From the NCBI GenBank assembly GCA_035702805.1, contig DASSZN010000155.1, forward strand, positions 1-7,277: 7,277 nt of DNA, read 5' to 3'. Positions 1-6,039 of this stretch are shown piece by piece. A model generated the notes under the pieces. The model ran no database searches, had not been told where the DNA came from, and saw nothing but the letters and a program-made list of their open reading frames with translations. Made by a program: the position numbers and the translations under genes. Position 1 is the stretch's first letter, and every line of letters begins with the position of its first letter. The stretch comes from DASSZN01 sp035702805 (GTDB lineage: Bacteria; Chloroflexota; Chloroflexia; Thermomicrobiales; Thermomicrobiaceae).

Positions 1-371
1 CGCGCGATCTCAGCGACAATCCCGCGGGTCGTCGCCGCGGTGAAGTAGTGGAGCGACAGGCTGGCGACGACGAGGTCGAAGCGCCCGGACGGGAAAGGCA
101 GCGGGACGGTCAGGTCCGCGACGAGGAGATGGGCCTCCGGAGCCCTCCGGCGCGCCCCGGCCAGGCGTTCCCGCGAGCGGTCGACCGCGACCAGCGTCAG
201 CCCGCGACCGATGAGCTCCGCCGCGTCGTGGCCGAGCCCGCACCCCAGCTCGAGCGCCCGCAGTCCCGGCCCGAGCACCTCGGCGAACCGCTCCAGCCAC
301 GGGCTCACCTCGCGGCCATCGCGCAGGTGCTCGTGATCGTGCTCCCGCGCGCGTACGTGCAGGTCGCCCAC
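1..371 (-). CDS. Class I SAM-dependent methyltransferase (3' end cut by window edge)
   Basis: The first 123 codons of a protein that continues past the left edge. The Rossmann-type methyltransferase signature is clear: motif I LELGCGLGHDA at residues 40-50 (the glycine-rich SAM-binding loop), then VAVDRS at 61-66, whose Asp64 is placed to hold the SAM ribose. ADLTVPLPFPSGRFDLVVAS follows at 85-104 (motifs post-II/III), then LSLHYF. This pattern matches the Methyltransf_11/25 group. The substrate cannot be told, because the determining C-terminal half is outside the window. The GTG start at 371 is chosen because AGGGAGG (383-377) lies 5 nt upstream and residues 1-39 give a normal short lead-in before motif I. 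A -10/-35-like pair sits just upstream at 395-423. It is transcribed divergently from the HAD remnant and M20 gene. Family assignment is confident; the role is unknown. Confidence 0.87.
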   Translation of the reverse strand, partial: MGDLHVRAREHDHEHLRDGREVSPWLERFAEVLGPGLRALELGCGLGHDAAELIGRGLTLVAVDRSRERLAGARRRAPEAHLLVADLTVPLPFPSGRFDLVVASLSLHYFTAATTRGIVAEIA

Positions 372-394
372 CGTCGCCTCCCTTGGTCCCGCGT

Positions 395-423
395 ACTCTA
401 CTGCCTGGTGCGCCGTCGGGCAC
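395..423 (-). promoter_or_regulatory. Candidate sigma-70-type promoter of the methyltransferase gene
   Basis: On the minus strand, GTGCCC (423-418) and TAGAGT (400-395) are separated by 17 nt. They match the TTGACA/TATAAT consensus at 3 of 6 and 4 of 6 positions. Transcription from here would leave a leader of under 20 nt that still contains the AGGGAGG ribosome site at 383-377. The match is weak and such pairs occur by chance; position is the main argument. Confidence 0.28.
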
Positions 424-488
424 GGAGTCGTCACGCCGGCCGCGACGCCGCGGCTCGACGGGGTCGCCCCAGCACTCCAGACTCCGAC

Positions 489-655
489 ATGGAGCCCGCA
501 ACCCGCATCCGCCTCGCCGCGTTCGACCTCGACGGCACGCCGCTGCGCGGCGACACGGTCTGCTCAGACGGGAACTCCCGTCGGGCCTGGCCGCTGCCCA
601 TCGTCCCGACGGCAACATCCTCGCTATCGGCCGGGAGATCGTCGCGATTCGCTGA
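489..655 (+). pseudogene. Remnant of a HAD-family phosphatase (both ends kept, middle deleted, frame shifted)
   Basis: From ATG 489 the frame reads a typical HAD start: IRLAAFDLDGTPLRGDTVC, with the DxDGT phosphorylation motif at 525-539. This breaks down after the Cys codon at 561-563. From 572 a different frame reads AAHRPDGNILAIGREIV and ends at TGA 653-655, which resembles the last residues of HAD-IB / phosphoserine-phosphatase-like proteins. An intact enzyme needs roughly 200 residues, including the later Lys and GDxxxD motifs, and none of that lies between. I infer one deletion joining codon ~25 to the last ~27 codons out of frame. The usual Leu after DGT is Pro here (CCG 540-542), consistent with decay. 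No convincing SD precedes 489. Staying in the first frame, an open stretch runs to 680, but its tail looks like noise. The N-terminal identification is strong; the C-terminal one is inference. An unrelated 63-aa peptide using 489-680 is possible but unlikely. Confidence 0.62.
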
Positions 656-670
656 GCGGGCTCCGCCCGC
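656..670 (+). terminator. GC hairpin directly after the HAD remnant
   Basis: GCGGGC (656-661), loop TCC, GCCCGC (665-670): a perfect 6-bp stem starting right after the TGA at 653-655. There is no T-run. It may be the old terminator of the HAD gene. In sequence this GC-rich, a 6-bp stem has a fair chance of being accidental. Confidence 0.3.
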
Positions 671-744
671 GGCCGCGTGAATCGATGGTGTCGCTCGCAC
701 GGTTGGACTGGTCAGGCGACGGCCGGCGTGCGCCGCGGCACCGC

Positions 745-773
745 TTGCCCGACCACCGCGGTGCCCGTACCAT
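745..773 (+). promoter_or_regulatory. Candidate promoter of the M20 peptidase with an overlapping dyad
   Basis: TTGCCC (745-750) and TACCAT (768-773) match the sigma-70 hexamers at 4 of 6 positions each and are exactly 17 nt apart. The start point would be near 780, giving a leader of about 37 nt that contains the SD at 808-816. The -35/-10 spacer contains the 10-bp palindrome CACCGCGGTG (754-763). Longer arms GGCACCGC (737-744) and GCGGTGCC (758-765) bracket the -35 box. This is the layout of a repressor operator, but no regulator is encoded in the window. Confidence 0.42.
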
Positions 774-807
774 CCGCTCCCGAGGGTACGACACCGACCA
801 TGACCAT

Positions 808-816
808 GGAGGAGAG
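808..816 (+). promoter_or_regulatory. Ribosome binding site that fixes the M20 start
   Basis: GGAGGAGAG lies just before two tandem ATG codons (817 and 820). The GGAGG core ends 4 nt before ATG 817 and 7 nt before ATG 820, so spacing slightly favours the second. It rules out the longer in-frame opening at ATG 685, whose 44 extra residues look unlike any M20 N-terminus and whose reading would cross the promoter. Confidence 0.8.
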
Positions 817-2190
817 ATGATGGCAGCCGACCGCCAGATAGACCAGGTCGATCGGTACGTGGAGGAGCACCTGGACGAGTTCCTCGACGACCTCGGGCGC
901 CTGGTCGCCCTACCCAGCGTCGCCGCCAAGGGCGAGGGGATGGACGCCGCCGCCGAGGCGACGCGCGACCTGCTCGCAAAGTACGGCGTCGACGCGCGCA
1001 CCATGCCGAGCGACATCTTCCCGATGGTCTACGGCGAGCTGCGCGGCGCGAGCCCGAAGACCGTCCTGTGCTACAACCACTATGACGTCCAGCCGGCCGA
1101 GCCGTTCGATCTTTGGGACTCGCCGCCGTTCGAGGCCACCCGGCGCGACGGCAGCCTGTACGGCCGCGGCGTCGGTGACGACAAGGGGCACATCGTCTGC
1201 CGCCTCGCCGCCATCGCCGCCCTCCGCGCGGTCCACGGCGAGCTTCCCTGCTCGGTGAAGTTCCTCGTCGAGGGCGAGGAAGAGGTCGGCTCGGGCAGCA
1301 TGCCCGCCTTCATCGATCGCCACGCCGACCTGTTGCGTGCCGACGGCTGTCTGTGGGAGTTTGGCGGCGTCGACTACGAGGGCCGGCCGCAGATCTACCT
1401 CGGCATGCGCGGCGATGTCTACGTCGAGCTGCGCTCGCGCACGATCAGCCACGATGCCCACTCCGGCCTGGGCGGCTCGATCCTGCCCAACGCCGCCTGG
1501 CGGCTCGTCTGGGCGCTCAACACCCTCAAGGGACCCGACGAGCGGATCCGTATCCCCGGCTGGTATGACGACGTGCGCCCGCCATCGGCGCGCGACCTGG
1601 AGATGCTGGCCTCGCTGCCGTCGGAGGAGGAAGCGCTGAAGGGGAGCTTCGGCGTCGACGGCTTCCTCAAGGGCGCGACCGGCGTCGAGCTGCGCCGGCA
1701 GCAGGTGTTCGAGCCGACCTGCACCGTGGCCGGCATCGGCGGCGGCTACCAGGGCCCGGGGTCGAAGACGGTCCTGCCGGCCGGGGCTATGGCCAAGGTC
1801 GACTTCCGCATCGTTCCCGCGCAGGAGCCAGACGACCTGATGGCCAAGCTCCGCCACCACCTCGACGCGCAGGGGTTCGGCGACATCGAGGTCATCCAGC
1901 ACGGCGGCTCCCGCGCCGCCCGCGTCAGCCCCGACGACCCCTTCGTCCAATTGGTCGCCGATGCCGGCACGGCGGTCTTCGGCCGGCCGACCGTGATCTA
2001 CCCGATGAGCGGCGGCTCCGGCCCGATGGACCCCTTCGTCCGCTTTCTCGGCGTACCGATCGCCAACGTCGGCATCGGCTACCCGGACGGGCTGGCCCAC
2101 GCGCCCAACGAGCACGTGCGCATCGACGACTTCGTCAAGGGGGTCAAGCAGACGGCGCGCGTCCTGGCCGGCATGGCCGATCTGCCGTAA
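817..2190 (+). CDS. M20 family metallopeptidase (carnosinase/CPG2-type dipeptidase)
   Basis: A 457-aa, probably cytoplasmic di-zinc peptidase or amidase of the ArgE/DapE/ACY1/CPG2 clan; members remove residues from dipeptides or N-acylated amino acids. All signature residues are visible: His88 and Asp90 in NHYDVQPA, Asp121 (metal bridge) in GRGVGDDKG, Glu155 (general base) and Glu156 (metal) in EGEEEVGSG, Glu181 in LWEFGG, and His428 in AHAPNEH. ISHDAHSG, with His215, marks the inserted dimerisation (lid) domain, roughly residues 200-320, and SGGSGPMDPF lies near the C-terminal active-site loop. Glu at the fifth metal position, rather than Asp as in carnosinases, points to an aminoacylase/carboxypeptidase-like ligand set. 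The length is normal and no signal peptide is seen. It starts at ATG 817 or 820 behind GGAGGAGAG. It is monocistronic: promoter-like hexamers are upstream, and a hairpin follows 12 nt after the stop. The exact substrate cannot be read from sequence. Confidence 0.94.
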   Translation: MMAADRQIDQVDRYVEEHLDEFLDDLGRLVALPSVAAKGEGMDAAAEATRDLLAKYGVDARTMPSDIFPMVYGELRGASPKTVLCYNHYDVQPAEPFDLWDSPPFEATRRDGSLYGRGVGDDKGHIVCRLAAIAALRAVHGELPCSVKFLVEGEEEVGSGSMPAFIDRHADLLRADGCLWEFGGVDYEGRPQIYLGMRGDVYVELRSRTISHDAHSGLGGSILPNAAWRLVWALNTLKGPDERIRIPGWYDDVRPPSARDLEMLASLPSEEEALKGSFGVDGFLKGATGVELRRQQVFEPTCTVAGIGGGYQGPGSKTVLPAGAMAKVDFRIVPAQEPDDLMAKLRHHLDAQGFGDIEVIQHGGSRAARVSPDDPFVQLVADAGTAVFGRPTVIYPMSGGSGPMDPFVRFLGVPIANVGIGYPDGLAHAPNEHVRIDDFVKGVKQTARVLAGMADLP

Positions 2191-2202
2191 CGACGCGACT
2201 CA

Positions 2203-2230
2203 GCGCGCCTGGGCCTGTGCCCGGGCGCGC
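2203..2230 (+). terminator. Strong hairpin after the M20 gene
   Basis: GCGCGCCTGGGC (2203-2214), loop CTGT, GCCCGGGCGCGC (2219-2230): a 12-bp stem with one U-G wobble, beginning 12 nt after the TAA. No T-run follows, so it is either a U-less terminator or a 3'-end stabiliser. Its left arm can also pair perfectly over 11 bp with 2255-2265, which would compete with this fold. Confidence 0.6.
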
Positions 2231-2263
2231 TCGACGCTCAACCGAGGTGACACACCCAGGCGC

Positions 2264-2280
2264 GCGGCCCACCGGGCCGC
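2264..2280 (-). terminator. Hairpin after the DUF2283-like gene
   Basis: GCGGCCC (2264-2270), loop ACC, GGGCCGC (2274-2280): a perfect 7-bp stem whose near edge is 11 nt past the stop of the minus-strand gene ending at 2292. It mirrors the hairpin that follows the convergent M20 gene. On the minus strand it is followed by GT-rich sequence rather than a U-run. Confidence 0.5.
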
Positions 2281-2291
2281 TCCGGCTGCCA

Positions 2292-2690
2292 TCACTGGCT
2301 GCCGCTCGGGTAGGAGATCTCGTAGCCCGCGCCGCGCCGGGGGATCGCCAGCGCCACCAGCCGGCGGGACGCGTCCAGCTCGGCCGCCAGCGTCGCCCGG
2401 GCCGCCCGGACCTCCTCACGGCCGGTCGTGTCCTCCGGCACGCTGAGCGTCACGTAGGCGGAGTCGCCGTCTACCGCGACGTAGTCGCGCGCCACCGGGT
2501 CGTCGATCCAGGGCGCAAGGGCCAGGCGCAGGTCGAGCCCACCGTCGCCCAGCACCTCGACGCCCACGAGCCGCCCACCCTCGCCGACGTCGACGTACCC
2601 CGGAAGGTCAACCTGCGTGGCGGCCGGCCCACGCTCGACGTCGAGCGTCAGCCGCAGCGCGTTCTGAACGGGCCGGTAGCTGAGCCGCAT
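2292..2690 (-). CDS. Tandem DUF2283-like protein, 132 aa
   Basis: A small protein of unknown function. Residues 1-47 follow the DUF2283 pattern: an opening MRLSYRPVQNALRLTL (family: a Tyr-x-Pro-x-x-x-x-Leu strand start), then VDVGEGGRLVGVEVL (family: an acidic turn, Gly-Arg-hydrophobic-Val-Gly-hydrophobic-Glu). Residues 70-118 repeat the layout: YVAVDGDSAYVTL, a longer charged linker, then LDASRRLVALAIP. The protein therefore looks like two units joined in tandem, against the single unit of about 60-70 aa usual in the family. It has no signal peptide or membrane segment. The start is ATG 2690 because GAGGAG (2699-2694) precedes it and residue 1 begins the family motif; the upstream in-frame extension to 2822 is Arg/Gly-rich and unlike a protein. 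Single-domain members often sit beside toxin-antitoxin-like or regulatory genes, but no such partner is seen here. Confidence 0.74.
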   Translation of the reverse strand: MRLSYRPVQNALRLTLDVERGPAATQVDLPGYVDVGEGGRLVGVEVLGDGGLDLRLALAPWIDDPVARDYVAVDGDSAYVTLSVPEDTTGREEVRAARATLAAELDASRRLVALAIPRRGAGYEISYPSGSQ

Positions 2691-2773
2691 GATCTCCTCG
2701 ATTCGGCGCGGCGGGTATATCCGTCCAACCGCGCGCCCACCCGCGATGCTACCGCATCTCCCGGGTCGATCGC

Positions 2774-2810
2774 GCCGGGACGCCCGGCGGCGGGTTGTTC
2801 CGGCCCGCCG
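2774..2810 (-). terminator. Cluster of overlapping GC hairpins after the S30AE gene
   Basis: Two overlapping stems lie 25-60 nt past the stop at 2835 of the minus-strand S30AE gene: GCCGGG-ACG-CCCGGC (2774-2788, 6 bp), and CGGCGGG (2788-2794) with CCCGCCG (2804-2810, 7 bp, 9-nt loop). There is no U-run. They are placed where transcription of the S30AE gene would end, before the DUF2283-like gene. Base composition alone could produce them. Confidence 0.3.
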
Positions 2811-2834
2811 GCCACCCGGCACATGGCCACGCGG

Positions 2835-3200
2835 TCAGTCGACCGGCAGGGAGATCGGAGGCTTCCAGGCCGGCTTGCGCTGCTCGTCGCGGATGGCCGG
2901 CTCCCCTCGCAGCTTGGCCAGGTACTCGTCCAGCCGGTCGCTCAGGTCGGCGAAGGCCGCCCGCAGCGCGACCGTCGGCGCCGGGCCGTCGCCGTCAGCC
3001 GGCATTTCGCGATCCGGCAGGCACAGCACGAGTCTGGCGGTGTAGCTGTCGTCGCGCCGGTGATGGACCAGGGTCACGTCGAGCAGCTTGAGATCGTCGG
3101 CAAAGTCCTCCAGCCGCCGATCGATCACCGCGGACTCGTGGTCGACACTCTCCCGCACGCCATCGGTGATCAGCCCGTGGTCGTGAAACCGGTATCGCAC
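2835..3200 (-). CDS. Short HPF/RaiA-like (S30AE) ribosome-associated protein
   Basis: A 121-aa protein resembling the S30AE fold of hibernation-promoting factors, which bind the 30S decoding region and silence ribosomes in starvation or stress. The order of elements fits. Residues 11-38 form a first helix (VRESVDHESAVIDRRLEDF), followed by the strand DVTLVHHRRDDSYTARLVLC at 41-60. Next is LPDREMPADGDG, equivalent to the family's acidic loop, and then a second helix AAFADLSDRLDEYLAKLR at 81-98. The last 23 residues (Pro/Lys-rich, ending ISLPVD) are not part of the fold. The C-terminal dimerisation domain of long HPF is missing, so this would be a short form. GTG 3200 is the first possible start after an in-frame TGA at 3218-3216; GGGGG (3211-3207) lies 6 nt upstream. 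The similarity is to a pattern rather than a fixed motif, so an unrelated small alpha/beta protein remains possible. Confidence 0.68.
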   Translation of the reverse strand: MRYRFHDHGLITDGVRESVDHESAVIDRRLEDFADDLKLLDVTLVHHRRDDSYTARLVLCLPDREMPADGDGPAPTVALRAAFADLSDRLDEYLAKLRGEPAIRDEQRKPAWKPPISLPVD

Positions 3201-3282
3201 GGCGGTCCCCCATTCTCACCGGGCGCGCGCCGGCTCGCTATCGATCGTCGCGGACGCGCCGCCCGGGACCAGGTGTGACGTC

Positions 3283-3306
3283 GGGACCGGGGCCCGCGCC
3301 GGTCCC
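3283..3306 (-). terminator. Hairpin after the P-type ATPase gene
   Basis: GGGACCGG (3283-3290), loop of 8 nt, CCGGTCCC (3299-3306): a perfect 8-bp stem about 58 nt past the ATPase stop at 3365 on the minus strand. It lies ahead of the S30AE start at 3200, suggesting that gene has its own promoter. No U-tract follows. Confidence 0.42.
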
Positions 3307-3364
3307 ACCCGCATCGTGCCCTATCGCCCGCTGCAAAGGTGTGGCCGCGGCTCCGGCTGCCGTG

Positions 3365-5842
3365 TCAACTCTGTGTCCGTGTGGGCTCGCTGGGGACGTT
3401 TCGGGCCCTCAGGCGTCGCCAGGCCGCCCGCAGGTGGCCCAACAGGTCGACCCGCCAGGCAAAGCGGAGCGTCGTCGCCCAGCCGACGACCGCCAGGGCA
3501 ATCAGGGCGTAGGCGGTGACCGGCAGCACCTGTAACGTGTAGAAGTTGCGCAGCACCGGTACCGCCAGCACGACGACGTAGACGCCCAGCAGTACTCCGG
3601 ACAGGACCGTCGGCTTCCAGTCGCCGTTGAGCGGGTTCGCCGCCACCCAGGCATCGTTGGGCGGCTGGGCGAACGGAATCAGCAGCAGCCCGCAGATCAT
3701 CGTGGTCGTGGTGAGCGCGCTGCGGGCGGCTTCCACGTCGCCCCCCGTGAGCGTCAGGTAAAAGAGGTAGACGACCAGGCCGAAGGCCGCGATCGAGGCC
3801 GCGGCCGGAACGACGAAGCCGGCGCCGGACAGGAGCAGCCGGCGTGGTGTCAGCCCGGGGCGTGCCCAGGCCGCCAGCGCGAAGACCGGGATGCCGACGG
3901 TCAGCGTCGCCAGCAGGGCATTGTGCTTCGGCGTGATCGGGAAGGTCGCGCCCACCAGGGCCGTGCCGAAGATCACCAGCGCCACGTAGAGCGCGCGCAC
4001 CAGGAAGAGGCGGATGATGTCCTCCATCCCCTTCCGGATGCGCTGCCCCTCCAGGAACGCCGCCGGCAGCGCCCCGAACGAGTCCTCCAGCAGCACCACG
4101 TCGGCCACGCTGCGCGCCACCGGGCTCCCCGACCGCATCGCCACCGCCAGGTCCGCCTGCTTGAGCGACGGCACGTCGTTCACCCCGTCGCCGATCATGG
4201 CCACGTAGTGCCCCTGGCGGCGCAGCGAGGCGACCAGCGCCGCCTTCTGCTCCGGCGTCACCCGCCCGAAGACCGTCGCGTCGCCCGCCACGGTGTCCAG
4301 CGCCTGGTCGTCGAGATTGGCCAGCGTGGTGCCGGCCACGGCATGCAGCCGCGGCGACAGCCCAGCCTGCCGCGCCAGCGCCGCGACCGTGTCCGGGTTG
4401 TCCCCGGAGATGATCTTGAGCGCGATGCCGGCCTGGCTGAAGCGCTCGATTGTCGAACGCGCCTCCGGCCGCAGCACGTCGCTGAGCGCCACCAGCGCCA
4501 GCGGGGTCAGCTCCGTCGGCAGCCGGTAGTTGCGCTCGCCGTCGCGCAGCTCCGGCACGTCGGGACGGCGCGCGAAGAGGAGCACCCGCAGCCCGCGCGC
4601 CGTCCAGGCGTCGACCGGCCCGTCGATGTCCGTCCCCGGCACCAGCGCCGCTGCCAGCACCTCGGGCGCCCCCAGCACGTAGAGGCCCCGCATCGCGCCG
4701 TCGCCGAACGCCAGCGCGCTCCACTTCCGGCCCGAGGAGAACGGCACCTCATCCAGCACCGGGCGCTCCTGTCCGCCGCAGCCCTCGGCCAGCGTCCGAC
4801 TGGTCCGGTTCCCGGCCGGCGTGCTCGCCCCGTAGTCACCGAGCAGCCGGCGCAGCTCCTCGACGCCCAGCGGTGCCAGCGGCGCGATCTCCGCGACCTC
4901 GAGCTGGTTGCTGGTCAGGGTGCCGGTCTTGTCCAGGCAGAGGACGTCGATGTTGCTGGTCGACTCGACCGCGTTCATCCGCTGGATGAGCGCGCCCTTG
5001 CCCGCCATGCGCACCGCCGCCATCGCGTAGTTCACCGTCACCATGAAGGAGAGCCCCTGCGGCACCAGGCTCACCAGCACCGCCGCCGCCTGGACCGTCT
5101 CGCGCAGCTGCACCACGTGCCAGTAGGCGATCCCCACCTGCAGCGACAGCGCCGCCACCAGCACCAGCATCACGCGCAGCACCAGGCCGACCTCGCGCTG
5201 CAGCGGCGTCTCGACGTCGCGGAACTGGCGCGCCTGGGCGGTGATCCGCTGGGCGACGCTCTCGACCCCAACCCGCTGCGCCTCGTAGGTCCCGCTCCCG
5301 GCCATGCAGAAGCTGCCGGAGTGGAGGACGTCCCCCACCCGCTTGGCGACCAGGTCCGACTCTCCCGTCAGGAGCGACTCGTCGACCGTCATCTCGTGGG
5401 CCTCGACCAGCGCGCCGTCGACCAGGATTTGCTCGCCCGGCCCGACCGCGAGCAGGTCGCCGCGCACCACCCCGGCGGGATCGATCGTGCGTTCGACCCC
5501 GTCCCGGATCACCCGGGCGCTCGGGCGCGTCAGCAGCGCGATCCGGTCGAGCTGCCGCTTGGCCCGCGCCTCCTGGATGACGCCGACCACGACGTTGGCC
5601 ACCACCAGGCTGGCGGTCAGCAGCGCGTCGCTGTAGAGGCCCAGGATCAGCAGCAGAATGACGATGGCGAACAGCAGCGTGTTGATGAAGCTGAAGGTGT
5701 TCTGGAGCAGGATGCGCCGGTAGGTCCGGCTGGCGTCGAGCGGGACGGCGTTGCCCTCGCCGCGCTCCAGCCGCAGCGCCGCCTCGGCCTCGCTCAGGCC
5801 GGCCAGGCGCGCCGGGACCGGTGCTCGCTCGACGATGGCCAT
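3365..5842 (-). CDS. Cation-transporting P-type ATPase, CtpE-like
   Basis: An 825-aa inner-membrane pump that uses ATP to move a cation through an aspartyl-phosphate intermediate. The N-terminal segment (16-45) resembles the cation-ATPase N-domain. The actuator motif LTGES is at 158-162, the phosphorylation motif DKTGTLT at 304-310 (Asp304), the nucleotide-binding KWSA at 373-376, SGDN at 479-482, and the hinge GDGVND at 551-556. Ten membrane helices can be placed near 47-69, 72-90, 219-240, 250-276, 613-632, 641-660, 669-692, 709-726, 744-764 and 771-791. No heavy-metal-binding domain or CPx motif is present. The M4 motif is PQGL (261-264) rather than PEGL; KWSA and LTVGIPVFALA in M6 (647-657) match the CtpE group, which is linked to calcium uptake in mycobacteria. 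Calcium is therefore the best guess, but the ion is not proven. ATG 5842 is preferred: GGGGAGG lies upstream and the 108-residue in-frame extension is low-complexity Arg/Ala/Gly. The gene seems to be transcribed alone. Confidence 0.95.
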   Translation of the reverse strand: MAIVERAPVPARLAGLSEAEAALRLERGEGNAVPLDASRTYRRILLQNTFSFINTLLFAIVILLLILGLYSDALLTASLVVANVVVGVIQEARAKRQLDRIALLTRPSARVIRDGVERTIDPAGVVRGDLLAVGPGEQILVDGALVEAHEMTVDESLLTGESDLVAKRVGDVLHSGSFCMAGSGTYEAQRVGVESVAQRITAQARQFRDVETPLQREVGLVLRVMLVLVAALSLQVGIAYWHVVQLRETVQAAAVLVSLVPQGLSFMVTVNYAMAAVRMAGKGALIQRMNAVESTSNIDVLCLDKTGTLTSNQLEVAEIAPLAPLGVEELRRLLGDYGASTPAGNRTSRTLAEGCGGQERPVLDEVPFSSGRKWSALAFGDGAMRGLYVLGAPEVLAAALVPGTDIDGPVDAWTARGLRVLLFARRPDVPELRDGERNYRLPTELTPLALVALSDVLRPEARSTIERFSQAGIALKIISGDNPDTVAALARQAGLSPRLHAVAGTTLANLDDQALDTVAGDATVFGRVTPEQKAALVASLRRQGHYVAMIGDGVNDVPSLKQADLAVAMRSGSPVARSVADVVLLEDSFGALPAAFLEGQRIRKGMEDIIRLFLVRALYVALVIFGTALVGATFPITPKHNALLATLTVGIPVFALAAWARPGLTPRRLLLSGAGFVVPAAASIAAFGLVVYLFYLTLTGGDVEAARSALTTTTMICGLLLIPFAQPPNDAWVAANPLNGDWKPTVLSGVLLGVYVVVLAVPVLRNFYTLQVLPVTAYALIALAVVGWATTLRFAWRVDLLGHLRAAWRRLRARNVPSEPTRTQS

Positions 5843-5853
5843 GCTGGGCCGCA

Positions 5854-5860
5854 CCTCCCC
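5854..5860 (-). promoter_or_regulatory. Ribosome binding site of the ATPase, with long spacing
   Basis: GGGGAGG (5860-5854 on the minus strand) is the only good SD near the ATPase start, but it lies 11 nt from ATG 5842, longer than usual. An in-frame GTG at 5854-5852 overlaps the SD itself and is too close to use. No better ATG or GTG occurs in the first codons. Confidence 0.6.
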
Positions 5861-6039
5861 GCTTCGGCGCGGCACGCGGCCGCGCGCCACGATGATGGCA
5901 CGGCGGTGCGCCTCTGACGAGCGCCCCACCGCCCCGGCTATAGCGCCGCGGGCATGGCAGGCACGCAACGCCGCGCCGCGCGATGCGACAGGCACGTGCC
6001 AGTTTGGCGGCCGGGCGAGTCCGCCGCGCCAGACGACAC

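Noticed and set aside
10..618. Minus-strand 202-codon frame and plus-strand 210-codon frame (48-680) near the left edge
   Set aside because: Both are Arg/Pro/Gly-rich shadows of the methyltransferase and HAD remnant; only the final part of the plus frame (from 489) has meaning.
800..808. ATGACCATG, identical to the start of lacZ-alpha in cloning vectors
   Set aside because: Only 9 nt match; the next bases differ and no vector sequence surrounds it.
685..816. Longer M20 start at ATG 685
   Set aside because: The 44 added residues are Arg/His/Asp-rich and unlike the family, no SD precedes 685, and the segment contains the promoter and dyads. GGAGGAGAG supports 817 or 820.
910..2115. A 401-codon minus-strand frame opposite the M20 gene, and a 439-codon minus-strand frame (5938-7257) overlapping pepC
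   Set aside because: Both have the composition of shadow frames and no recognisable motifs; the overlapping M20 and PepC proteins are unambiguous.
2700..2760. TATACC and TAGCAT on the minus strand as -10 boxes for the DUF2283-like gene
   Set aside because: Neither has an acceptable -35 at 16-18 nt.
3923..5917. A 664-codon open frame on the plus strand opposite the ATPase gene
   Set aside because: It is rich in His, Arg, Gln and Asp with no domain pattern, as expected for the antisense frame of a GC3-biased gene. The minus-strand ATPase carries all family motifs.
5937..5965. TATAGC as the -10 of an ATPase promoter
   Set aside because: The hexamer 17 nt upstream is CGTGCC, with almost no match to TTGACA; the nearest TTG is 20 nt away. 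Too weak to annotate as a promoter.
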